NCBI RefSeq assembly: GCF_037095735.1
Contig: NZ_JBAWKD010000006.1
Coordinates: forward strand, 1 to 64,000
DNA from: Frigidibacter sp037095735
GTDB taxonomy: Bacteria > Pseudomonadota > Alphaproteobacteria > Rhodobacterales > Rhodobacteraceae
Length of the DNA: 64,000 bases
Direction: 5' to 3'
The notes under the pieces were generated by a model. The model saw only the letters and a program-made list of their open reading frames with translations. It was not told the origin of the DNA and made no database searches. The translations under genes and the position numbers were made by a program. Position 1 is the stretch's first letter; each line of letters opens with the position of its first letter. Positions 8,209-16,105 of the stretch are shown here, piece after piece.

Positions 8209-9135
8209 TCAGGCGTAAGCGGGCAGGTCGTCGGCCGAGAGATTCGCGCCCGGAAGGAAGGCCTCGGCCTCGGCGCCGAGCGTCACGATGCGGAAGGCCT
8301 CGGGACGGGCGAAAAGCGCGCGCAGCAGGCGGTTGGTCATTGCGTGACCGGCGCGGTTGCCGACGTAGCGGCCGAGGATCGGCATGCCGGCCAGCGCGAG
8401 GTCGCCCATCGCGTCGAGCATCTTGTGGCGCACCGGCTCGTCCTCGTGGCGCAGGCCACCGGGCGAGAGCACCCGCTCGCCGTCGAAGACGACCGCGTTC
8501 ATGTAGGTGCCGCCAAGCGCGAGGCCGTTCTTCTGCATCGCCTCGACATCCGACTGGCGGCAGAAGGTGCGGCTGTCCGAGAGTTCCCGCACGAAGGCGC
8601 CGTTGGCGAGGATCAGCTCGCGGCTCTGGCGGCCGATGGCGGCATCGGTGAAGTCGATGTCGAAGCGCATCTCCAGCGCCTCGGCGCCGGGCTCGAGCCG
8701 GGCAAAGGCCTCGCCTTCCGCATGCTCGACCGGGTCGATGATCTTGATCGCGCGGACCGGGGCGGTCAGCTCGCGCAGGCCGCGGGCCATGATCGCGGCG
8801 ACGAAGGGCGCCGACGAGCCGTCGAGGATCGGCGCCTCGGGGCCGTCGATCTCGATCAGCGCGTTGTGCACGCCGGTGCCGGCCAGCGCGGCCATCACAT
8901 GCTCGATCGTCGAGACCGAGACGCCGGCGCGGTTGGCGATCAGGGTGCAGAGCTTCGAGGGCACCACGGCGTCCCAGCGGGCGGGGATCAGCGCGTCGGT
9001 GTCATCGGCGATGTCGGTGCGGCGGAACCAGATGCCGTAGTTGGCCGAGGCCGGCTGCAGCGTCATGCGGACCGGGGCCCCCGAATGCAGGCCGACACCC
9101 TTGAACGTGATAGCGGAGCGGAGAGTCGTCTGCAT
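8209..9135 (-). CDS. lpxC: UDP-3-O-acyl-N-acetylglucosamine deacetylase LpxC
   Basis: LpxC catalyses the committed, zinc-dependent deacetylation step of lipid A synthesis in the cytoplasm. The protein (308 aa) has the family start MQTTLRSAITFKGVGLHSG, the first zinc histidine in TIEHVMAAL, the further zinc ligands in RHKMLDAMGDL, and the catalytic GNRAGHAMTN segment. The ATG at 9135 has a good AGGAAACA ribosome-binding site; an upstream in-frame ATG at 9273 would add 46 residues without family similarity. Its place right after ftsZ is the usual alphaproteobacterial and gammaproteobacterial order. Confidence 0.96.
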   Translation of the reverse strand: MQTTLRSAITFKGVGLHSGAPVRMTLQPASANYGIWFRRTDIADDTDALIPARWDAVVPSKLCTLIANRAGVSVSTIEHVMAALAGTGVHNALIEIDGPEAPILDGSSAPFVAAIMARGLRELTAPVRAIKIIDPVEHAEGEAFARLEPGAEALEMRFDIDFTDAAIGRQSRELILANGAFVRELSDSRTFCRQSDVEAMQKNGLALGGTYMNAVVFDGERVLSPGGLRHEDEPVRHKMLDAMGDLALAGMPILGRYVGNRAGHAMTNRLLRALFARPEAFRIVTLGAEAEAFLPGANLSADDLPAYA

Positions 9136-9365
9136 TGTTTCCTGCCTCTTTATTATCGTGACCGTCGCGGACTTCGTGTCTGGGACATCGGGTCCGGGTC
9201 GGGCCCCGCCGGTGACGCCCAGCAAGGGGGCATCCCGACGAGTCTGGAGGTAAGCCGTTCGCTGCGCATGCACAATTCACGCTTTGCAACGCGGTGAAAC
9301 AAATCCGACGCAAATAAGCGCAACCTTGCCTGAACCGAAAAGTTCAGCAGGCAACCGAATGATTC

Positions 9366-9400
9366 AAAAGAAAAAGGGCCGGGTTATCCCCAGCCCCTTA
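9366..9400 (-). terminator. rho-independent terminator of ftsZ
   Basis: On the minus strand AAGGGGCTGGG and CCCGGCCCTT form a stem with one bulge and one G-T pair around GATAA, followed by TTTTTCTTTT. It starts about 20 bp after the ftsZ stop and separates ftsZ from lpxC. Confidence 0.8.
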
Positions 9401-9419
9401 ACGCACAAACTGTGACTTT

Positions 9420-11090
9420 TCAGTTCGCCTGACGACGCAGGAATGCGGGAATCTCGGTCCTGTCGTGGTCGCCGTCCTGCTCGTCGTCATAGGCCTGGAC
9501 CGGCGGCTGGCTGCGCGGTGCGGGCGGGGCCGAACGGGTCGGCGCGGGCTGCTCGCCGTGGTGGCCGGTCATCCGGTTGATCAGCGAGTTGATGCCGAAG
9601 CGAGGACGATCCTGCGCGGCGGCCGGGGCCGGCTGCGGCTGGCGGGGGGCCGGAGCCGGGGCGCGCTCGGGCGCACGCTCGGCGGCCGGGCGGGCGGCCG
9701 GAGCCTTGGCGGCGGCGGCCTGCAGGCGGGCCATCGCCTCGGCCGAGGGGGTGCCGGGCTGGCGGGCACGGGGCGCGACGAAGGCGGCGGCATCATCCTC
9801 GACATGGACGTCGCGCATGGTGGTGCGGCCCTGCGCGGCGGTCGGGCGGTAGGCCGGGGGCGGCAGGTCGTCGACCTGCGGCTCGGGCTCGCGCTCGTAG
9901 TCTTGGGCGATGCCGGGGAAGCTGTCCTGCACCGGCTCGTCGTAGTGTTCCGGCTCGGGCGCGGGCTGCGGCGCGACCGGGGCACGGGCGACCGGCGGCG
10001 CGGTCATCTCGGCACGCGGCGCCGGGGCGGGCTGCGGCGCCGGCTGCGGGGCGCGCTGCTGCACGGGCGGCTGCGGCGCCGGGGCGGCGGCGGTGCGGCG
10101 CGGGCCCGGGATCTCGACATTGGCAGTGGCGTCGATGCCGGTCGCCACGACCGAGACGCGCATCGTGCCGTCCATGTCGGGGTCCAGCGTCGAGCCGACG
10201 ATGATGTTGGCTTCCGGATCCACCTTCTCGCGGATCACGTTCGCGGCCTCGTCCAGTTCGAACAGGGTCAGGTCGTAGCCGCCGGTGATGTTGATCAGCA
10301 CGCCCTTGGCGCCGTTGAGGCTGATCTCGTCCAGCAGCGGGTTGGCGATCGCCTTCTCGGCGGCGTGGCGGGCGCGGTCTTCGCCATCGGCCTCGCCGGT
10401 GCCCATCATCGCCTTGCCCATCTCGTCCATCACCGAGCGGACGTCGGCGAAGTCGAGGTTGATCAGGCCCGGGCGGACCATCAGGTCAGAGATGCCCTTG
10501 ACGCCCTGATAGAGCACGTCGTCGGCCATCGCGAAGGCTTCGGTGAAGGTCGTGCGCTCGTTCGCCAGCCGGAACAGGTTCTGGTTGGGAATGATGATCA
10601 GCGTGTCGACGACCTTCTGCAGCGCCTCGACGCCGGCCTCGGCCTGACGCATGCGCTTAGTGCCTTCGAACTGGAAGGGCTTGGTGACGACGCCGACGGT
10701 CAGCACGCCAAGCTCACGCGCGGCCTGCGCGATGATCGGGGCGGCGCCGGTGCCGGTGCCGCCGCCCATGCCGGCGGTGATGAAGCACATGTGTGCGCCG
10801 GCGAGATGGTCGACGATCTGCTCGATCGACTCTTCGGCGGCGGCGGCGCCGACGGTCGGGCGGGCGCCCGCGCCGAGGCCTTCGGTCACCTTGTTGCCGA
10901 TCTGGATGCGGGCCTGCGACTTCGACTGGGCCAGCGCCTGGGCATCGGTGTTCGCGACGACGAACTCGACCCCCTCGAGCTGCTTGTCGATCATGTTGTT
11001 GACCGCGTTGCCACCCGCACCGCCGACACCGAACACGGTGATCCGGGGCTTCAGCTCTTCGTGGTCGGTCATCGTCAGGTTGAGGGTCAT
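9420..11090 (-). CDS. ftsZ: cell division protein FtsZ
   Basis: FtsZ is the tubulin-like GTPase that forms the division ring. The N-terminal globular part (to about residue 320) carries ITVFGVGGAGGNAVNN, the tubulin signature GGGTGTG and the T7-loop region VNLDFADV. The protein is 556 aa, about 170 longer than E. coli FtsZ. The extra length is a Pro/Ala/Gln-rich linker ending in the conserved C-terminal peptide EIPAFLRRQ, which binds FtsA and other partners. The ATG at 11090 fits the family N-terminus and comes after GGCGGACAAGCG. It is the last gene of the division cluster, with a terminator after it and 427 bp of non-coding DNA before it. Confidence 0.97.
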   Translation of the reverse strand: MTLNLTMTDHEELKPRITVFGVGGAGGNAVNNMIDKQLEGVEFVVANTDAQALAQSKSQARIQIGNKVTEGLGAGARPTVGAAAAEESIEQIVDHLAGAHMCFITAGMGGGTGTGAAPIIAQAARELGVLTVGVVTKPFQFEGTKRMRQAEAGVEALQKVVDTLIIIPNQNLFRLANERTTFTEAFAMADDVLYQGVKGISDLMVRPGLINLDFADVRSVMDEMGKAMMGTGEADGEDRARHAAEKAIANPLLDEISLNGAKGVLINITGGYDLTLFELDEAANVIREKVDPEANIIVGSTLDPDMDGTMRVSVVATGIDATANVEIPGPRRTAAAPAPQPPVQQRAPQPAPQPAPAPRAEMTAPPVARAPVAPQPAPEPEHYDEPVQDSFPGIAQDYEREPEPQVDDLPPPAYRPTAAQGRTTMRDVHVEDDAAAFVAPRARQPGTPSAEAMARLQAAAAKAPAARPAAERAPERAPAPAPRQPQPAPAAAQDRPRFGINSLINRMTGHHGEQPAPTRSAPPAPRSQPPVQAYDDEQDGDHDRTEIPAFLRRQAN

Positions 11091-11517
11091 CGCTTGTCCG
11101 CCCGTTATGTCGCCGGCCATGACTGTTCTGGGGGGCCCGGCCGTTATCCCGCACTTTCGCCCAAGATTAGCGATGCTTTGCCGAGAGGTCACGAGGAAAA
11201 CATGATCCTGCCGCAAAATATGGGGGGTCGAGAGCCTCGGGAAGCGGTATCTTGCCGAAACTCCACCATATTGCAGGCTCGCCGGGGCGAACCACATTTT
11301 GCATCGCAGCAAGGTTTGCGGCGAATCCCCCCTGGGAATCGCCCTGCGGCCGCGGGATCTGGGAGACTGCTCTGTCGCCCTTGGTCTTGCTCCGGCCTCT
11401 GTCGGGCCGGCGATGGTATTGGTCTAGCAGGCGGGGGCGGCGCGGGGAACCCCCGGGATGATGCGGGGAAGCCCTTGACGGATCAAACCTTCGCGCGCGC
11501 CCCCTGCCCTGCCGGTC
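11091..11517 (-). promoter_or_regulatory. ftsA-ftsZ intergenic region with two GANTC sites
   Basis: There are 427 bp between ftsA and ftsZ and no credible gene. The region presumably carries a promoter for ftsZ. Two GAATC motifs (11323-11327 and 11336-11340) lie 13 bp apart; GANTC is the CcrM methylation sequence of alphaproteobacteria. A CCGGCC/GGCCGG inverted repeat near 11395-11415 lacks a T-run. I could not assign a specific -35/-10 pair with confidence. Confidence 0.4.
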
Positions 11518-12849
11518 TTACCAGTTGTCTTTGAACCACTTCATCGCGCGCTTGAGCGAGCGGGCGGGATAGCGTTCGGCCGGAATCTCGAAATCCCACC
11601 ATTCGTCCTGCGGATGCGCGGCAAAGAGGCAGAGCCCCACCGACGAGGCGAAGGCCGGCCCGGTCGCGGCCTGCGGCAGGCCCTGCACCCTGAGCGGACG
11701 GCCAAGGCGCACGTTCTGGCCGAGGATCCGCGCCGCCAGACCGTCGAGGCCCGGGATCTGGCTCGCGCCGCCCGAGAGGACGATCTGCTGGCTCGGCAGA
11801 TGCTCGAATCCCGCGGCGTCGAGGCGGGCGCGCACGTCCTCGAGGATCTCTTCGACGCGGGGGCGCATGATCCCGATCAGCTCGGCCCGGCTGACGCGGC
11901 GGCGGTCGCGTTCCCAGTCGCCGGTCTCGCCGCCGATCTCGATCATCTCGCGGTCGTCCATGCCGGTGGCGTGGACGCCGCCGTAGAAGGTCTTGATCCG
12001 CTCGGCCGTCGCCATCGGCACCTGCAGGCCCTTGGCGATGTCCGAGGTGACGTGATCGCCGCCCAGACGCACCGCGTCGGCATAGATCATGTGCTTCTTC
12101 ATGAAGATCGAGAGGCCGGTCGCGCCGCCGCCCATGTCGATGCAGGCCGCGCCCAGCTCCTGCTCGTCCTCGACCAGCGACGAGATGCCCGAGACATAGG
12201 CCGAGGAGGCGAGCCCCGCGAGTTCGAGGTCGCAGCGCTTGATGCAATGCACGAGGTTCGAGATCGCCGACTGGTCGACGGTCAGCAGGTGCATGTCGAC
12301 GGCAAGGCGGTTGCCGATCTGGCCGCGCGGGTCGGCGAGGCCCGAGCGGTGGTCGAGGGCGAAGTTCACCGGCTGGGCGTGCAGCGCGTCGCGGCCCTGG
12401 CCGAAGTCGGGCACGTCGGCGGCGGCGAGGACACGGGCGATGTCCTGTTCGCTGACCTGACCGGCCTCGATCTCGACCTCGCCGGCAAGGCCGTAGCTGC
12501 GCGGGTTCGCGCCGGCGAAGCAGGCGATCACATGGTCGACGCGGACGTTGGCCATCTTCTGGGCGGCCTGAACGGCGGTGCGGATCGCGCGCTCGGTCTC
12601 CTGCATCGCGTCGATCTCGCCGAAGCGGACGCCGCGCGAGCGGGTGGTGGCGGCACCGATGACGCGGAACTGCGACTGGCCGGCCATCGAGCCGAGGCCG
12701 TCCTCGCGCTCGGGCTCGGGGCCGTCGAACTGCAGCACGAGGCAGGCGATCTTCGATGTTCCCACGTCGAGGATCGCGATCACGCCGCGCTGCATCGCCG
12801 CGCGGCGCATGTTCCGCATCGCCCTTTGCGTCTGGTAGAGATCCGTCAT
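11518..12849 (-). CDS. ftsA: cell division protein FtsA
   Basis: FtsA is an actin-like ATPase that tethers FtsZ to the inner membrane. The 443-aa protein has the phosphate-1 motif IAILDVGTSKIACLV, the SHS2-type subdomain, the second phosphate loop CIDMGGGATGLSIF, and an adenosine motif IVLSGGASQIPG. The C-terminus (LKRAMKWFKDNW) is the expected amphipathic membrane-targeting helix. The start is preceded by AAGGCGGGCAG. ftsA follows ftsQ after 94 bp, as in other dcw clusters. Confidence 0.96.
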   Translation of the reverse strand: MTDLYQTQRAMRNMRRAAMQRGVIAILDVGTSKIACLVLQFDGPEPEREDGLGSMAGQSQFRVIGAATTRSRGVRFGEIDAMQETERAIRTAVQAAQKMANVRVDHVIACFAGANPRSYGLAGEVEIEAGQVSEQDIARVLAAADVPDFGQGRDALHAQPVNFALDHRSGLADPRGQIGNRLAVDMHLLTVDQSAISNLVHCIKRCDLELAGLASSAYVSGISSLVEDEQELGAACIDMGGGATGLSIFMKKHMIYADAVRLGGDHVTSDIAKGLQVPMATAERIKTFYGGVHATGMDDREMIEIGGETGDWERDRRRVSRAELIGIMRPRVEEILEDVRARLDAAGFEHLPSQQIVLSGGASQIPGLDGLAARILGQNVRLGRPLRVQGLPQAATGPAFASSVGLCLFAAHPQDEWWDFEIPAERYPARSLKRAMKWFKDNW

Positions 12850-12943
12850 CTGCCCGCCTTCTCGCCCGCTGCGACGGTGCCGTCCCGTCGTCTGTTGCTG
12901 TTTCCCGCCATCGTCCCCGCCCCCCCGCCGTCCGACCCTTCGG

Positions 12944-13843
12944 TCAGTTCCCGGCGACGAGCTGCTTTTTCGTATCCGACCGCGCCCCGGTGCCCCGGAA
13001 CCGCGCCGCCGCCGTTTCCGACAGCCGAAGCGTCGGGCGGTCGAGGATGCGCATGTCCACCACGTCGATGTCGCGCGCCAGAATGTCTTCGGCCTTGTCC
13101 AGCGCGATCACCGCCTCGATCCCGCGCACCGCGTCGGTGGCCGGAAGCTCGATCGACTGGCCGCGGTCGAGGATCATGTCCCAGCGCCGCTCGCCCATCC
13201 GCACGAGGCCGCGCACCCGCGGCAGGATCGGCGTCGCGGCGGCCATGATCGCCATCGCCTCCGGCACCGCCAGATCGGCCCCTGCCCCCGCGATCAGCGG
13301 CAGGTCGGCCCGCGCCTCGCGGCTGGTCAGCTGGGCGATGCGGTAGCCGTCCTCGTCCACCGCGAAAAGCCCTCCGTCGATGCGCCAGACCAGCACCGGC
13401 ACCCGCTCGGTCACGTCGACCTGCAGAACGCCCCCGGCGCGCACGCGCAGCTCGGCCCGCTTCACGGCGTCGATCTGCTCGATCTGCGCGCGCAGCGCCG
13501 GCAGGTCGAGCTGGAAGGACGAGACCGGGAACGGGATCTGGGTCACGTTGCGGATCGCATCGGCCAGCGGTGCCGAGGCGCCGTCGATCGCCATCAGCGT
13601 CACCATGAATTCGGGGCGGTCCTGCACGGCGCGGGTCATGTCCTGCACGTCGGTCACCAGCGCCGCCCGGCGCGCGTCCGAAGACAGGTAGATGCCCGCG
13701 ACCATCGCCATCAGGAAGGCGGGCAGGCCCACCCGCAGCAGCCGCCGGTAAAGCGGCGTCAGCCAGAGACGGTGCAGCCGGTAGGCCGCCCGGCTGGGTG
13801 CCGGATCGCGCCGCGGCGCGCCGAGCCCGTTCACCGGCTGCAC
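12944..13843 (-). CDS. ftsQ: cell division protein FtsQ
   Basis: FtsQ is a bitopic membrane protein of the divisome that recruits FtsL/FtsB-type partners. The 299-aa protein has a cytoplasmic basic N-terminus, one membrane helix at about residues 36-53 (RVGLPAFLMAMVAGIYL), a POTRA-like region starting near VQDRPEFMV, and a periplasmic beta domain. The start codon lies inside the 3' end of ddl (13-bp overlap), which indicates coupled translation. Position between ddl and ftsA supports the call more strongly than sequence, since FtsQ is poorly conserved. Confidence 0.93.
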   Translation of the reverse strand: MQPVNGLGAPRRDPAPSRAAYRLHRLWLTPLYRRLLRVGLPAFLMAMVAGIYLSSDARRAALVTDVQDMTRAVQDRPEFMVTLMAIDGASAPLADAIRNVTQIPFPVSSFQLDLPALRAQIEQIDAVKRAELRVRAGGVLQVDVTERVPVLVWRIDGGLFAVDEDGYRIAQLTSREARADLPLIAGAGADLAVPEAMAIMAAATPILPRVRGLVRMGERRWDMILDRGQSIELPATDAVRGIEAVIALDKAEDILARDIDVVDMRILDRPTLRLSETAAARFRGTGARSDTKKQLVAGN

Positions 13844-14757
13844 GAGGCATCCTCCACGATCCAGCGGCAGAGCGCCGGGAAGTCGAGCCCGGCATGGGCC
13901 GCCTGTTCGGGCGAAAGCGAGGTGGGCGTCATCCCCGGCTGGGTGTTGGTTTCCAGGATGAAGAGGCCGTCGAGCCCACGCTCGGGGGTCCAGCGGAAGT
14001 CCGAGCGCGACAGCCCGCGGCAGCCGAGCGCCTGATGGGCGCGCAGCGCGTAGTCGCGGCAGGCGTCGGCGATCTCGTCGGGGATGTCGGCGGGCAGGAT
14101 GTGGCTCGAGCCGCCGGGGGCGTATTTCGCGTGGTAGTCGTACCAGCCCGAGGTCATGATCTCGGTCACGCAGAGCGCGCGGTCGCCAAGGACGGAACAG
14201 GTCAGCTCGCGCCCCGGGACATAGGTTTCGACCATCACCGTGTCCGGCATGTCATCCGACAGCTGCGCCGGGCCGTTGGCACCGTCCTGCACGATGTAGA
14301 CCCCGACCGAAGAGCCCTCGGCATTCGGCTTCACCACATAGGGCGCGGGCATCGGATGGGCGGCTTTCGCGGCCTCGCGGCTGACCAGCAGGCTTTCGAC
14401 CACCGGCAGGCCGGCGGTGCGATAGGCGGCCTTGGCGCGGGTCTTGTCCATCGCCAGCGCCGAGGCCAGCACGCCCGAGTGGGTGTAGGGGATGCGCAGC
14501 CACTCGAGCAGGCCCTGCACGCAGCCGTCCTCGCCCCAGCGGCCATGCAGCGCGTTGAAGACCACGTCGGGCTCCGCCGCGATCAGGCGCGCGGACAGAT
14601 CGGCCCCGCCCTGCGGACCCGCGTCGATCTCGACGACCTCGTATCCTGCCACCCGAAGGGCCTGGGCGCATTCACGCCCCGAGACGAGCGAGACCTCGCG
14701 TTCCGCGGAGGGTCCACCCATCAATACCGCCACTTTGGGGGCTGCCCTGCTCGACAT
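13831..14757 (-). CDS. ddl: D-alanine--D-alanine ligase
   Basis: This ATP-grasp enzyme joins two D-alanines for the peptidoglycan stem peptide. The 308-aa product has the N-terminal VAVLMGGPSAEREVSLVSG, the ATP-binding PYVVKPNAEGSSVGV segment and the metal- and substrate-binding C-terminal ETNTQPGMTPTSL. Its order murB-ddl-ftsQ matches the dcw clusters of other alphaproteobacteria. A 98-bp gap to murB contains a short GGGGG/CCCCC hairpin. Confidence 0.96.
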   Translation of the reverse strand: MSSRAAPKVAVLMGGPSAEREVSLVSGRECAQALRVAGYEVVEIDAGPQGGADLSARLIAAEPDVVFNALHGRWGEDGCVQGLLEWLRIPYTHSGVLASALAMDKTRAKAAYRTAGLPVVESLLVSREAAKAAHPMPAPYVVKPNAEGSSVGVYIVQDGANGPAQLSDDMPDTVMVETYVPGRELTCSVLGDRALCVTEIMTSGWYDYHAKYAPGGSSHILPADIPDEIADACRDYALRAHQALGCRGLSRSDFRWTPERGLDGLFILETNTQPGMTPTSLSPEQAAHAGLDFPALCRWIVEDASCSR

Positions 14758-14802
14758 GCCCGCCTCGTTTTATTGTCCGCGCCGAAAGTTTCGCGGAAGG
14801 TT

Positions 14803-14818
14803 GGGGGTTCGCGCCCCC
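14803..14818. repeat. small hairpin between murB and ddl
   Basis: GGGGG (14803-14807) and CCCCC (14814-14818) flank TTCGCG. It lies within the 98-bp murB-ddl gap, without a T-run, so termination is doubtful. Confidence 0.3.
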
Positions 14819-14855
14819 GGAATTTGTTGTTTTTCAGCCGCTTCCGGCCTGTCCC

Positions 14856-15788
14856 TCAGGGCGTCGGTTCGCCGACGCGCATGATTTCCCACTGTAGCGA
14901 AATTCCGGAGTGCTGCAAAACCTTTTTGCGGACCTCCTCGCCCAGACCTTCGAGGTCGGCGGCGCTGGCGCCGCCGGCGTTCAGCAGGAAATTGCAATGC
15001 ATTTCCGACATTTCCGCCCCGCCCTGCCGGGCGCCGCGCATGCCGGCATCGGCGATCAGCTTCCAGGCCTTCAGCTCGTGCGTGTCGTCGGCGCGGCCGG
15101 TGCTGCTGAAGCCTGCCGGATTGCGGAAGGTCGAACCCGCGCTGCGCGCCTTCGAGGGCTGGCTGGCGTCGCGCTTGGCGATCTGCTCGTCCATCCGCGC
15201 GGCGAGGTCCGCGGGATCGCCGGCGGGCGGCGCGAAGCTGGCGGCGGTGATCACCCAGCCCTCGAGCAGCTCTGTCTGGCGGTAGCCGGGCTTCAGATCG
15301 GCGGGGGCAAGCGTCACCAGGCGCCCGTCGCGGGTGACGGCCTGCACCTCGGCCAGATGGTCGAAGGTGTAGCTGCCGTAGCAGCCGGCGTTCATCCGCA
15401 CCGCGCCGCCGATCGAGCCGGGGATGGTGCGCAGGAAGGCGAGGTCGCAGCCGGCCTCGGCCGCGCGGCGGGCGACATGGGCATCGAGTGCCGCGGCCCC
15501 GGCGGTGACGCGGCCGCCCTCGCAGGTGATGGCGTTGAAGCCGCGGCCAAGGCGGATGACCACGGCGCGCAGGCCGCCGTCGCGCACGATCAGGTTCGAG
15601 CCGACGCCCATCGGGAAGACCGGCACCGCGGGATCGAGGGCGGCGAGGAAGGCCGCGAGATCCTCGGGGTCGGCTGGCTGGAACAGCCAGTCGGCCGGAC
15701 CGCCGACGCGCAGCCAGGTGAGGTCCGACAGGGCGCGCGCGGGCGTCAGCGTGCCGCGGACGGGGATCTGGGCGGGGTCGGTGGTCAT
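14856..15788 (-). CDS. murB: UDP-N-acetylenolpyruvoylglucosamine reductase MurB
   Basis: MurB is the FAD/NADPH enzyme that reduces UDP-GlcNAc-enolpyruvate to UDP-MurNAc in the cytoplasm. The 310-aa protein has the start-proximal WLRVGGPADWL, the FAD-binding PMGVGSNLIVRDGG, the catalytic tract FLRTIPGSIGGAVRMNAGCYG, and the serine proton-donor region KARSAGSTFRNPAG. It is a type I/II-like MurB of normal length. The ATG at 15788 follows GAGGCCCGC. Confidence 0.96.
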   Translation of the reverse strand: MTTDPAQIPVRGTLTPARALSDLTWLRVGGPADWLFQPADPEDLAAFLAALDPAVPVFPMGVGSNLIVRDGGLRAVVIRLGRGFNAITCEGGRVTAGAAALDAHVARRAAEAGCDLAFLRTIPGSIGGAVRMNAGCYGSYTFDHLAEVQAVTRDGRLVTLAPADLKPGYRQTELLEGWVITAASFAPPAGDPADLAARMDEQIAKRDASQPSKARSAGSTFRNPAGFSSTGRADDTHELKAWKLIADAGMRGARQGGAEMSEMHCNFLLNAGGASAADLEGLGEEVRKKVLQHSGISLQWEIMRVGEPTP

Positions 15789-15844
15789 GCGGGCCTCGGG
15801 TCGTCTAGACGGGGGGCGTCAGGCGCGGGGCGTCTGGGCGGGGG

Positions 15845-16105
15845 TCACGCCCTCTCTAGCCGTCGCCGCCCGCGATGCAAGGCCAGACGCAGGCCAAGGC
15901 CCGGCGGCCAGCGCAGCATCGCCGCCCCGAAGACCAGCGCGAGCAGCCCCGCGACCGGCCCGGCGCTGGCGGTCAGGTGGCCCAGAACCGCGATCCCGCT
16001 GCCGATCAGCAGCGCGGTCGAGGCGTGACGCCAGCGCGAGGGCGCGAAGGGCACGGTGTTCACCGCGACCGCCCAGAGCATCAACAAGCTCAGTGCCGAG
16101 GCCAT
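15845..16105 (-). CDS. DUF2484-like small membrane protein
   Basis: This 86-aa protein is mostly hydrophobic, with two to three short predicted membrane segments (LSLLMLWAVAVNTV, ALLIGSGIAVLGHLT, VAGLLALVFGAAM) and a basic C-terminus (HRGRRRLERA). It resembles the DUF2484 family, which in Rhodobacteraceae is found at this position in the dcw cluster; that attribution is from memory of the family. Its ATG overlaps the murC stop as TGATG. The position suggests a role in cell-wall assembly or division, but no function can be read from the sequence. Confidence 0.75.
   Translation of the reverse strand: MASALSLLMLWAVAVNTVPFAPSRWRHASTALLIGSGIAVLGHLTASAGPVAGLLALVFGAAMLRWPPGLGLRLALHRGRRRLERA

Noticed and set aside
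9465..11534. 689-codon plus-strand open frame opposite ftsZ
   Set aside because: It lies opposite a well-supported ftsZ and has the low-complexity composition of a shadow frame.
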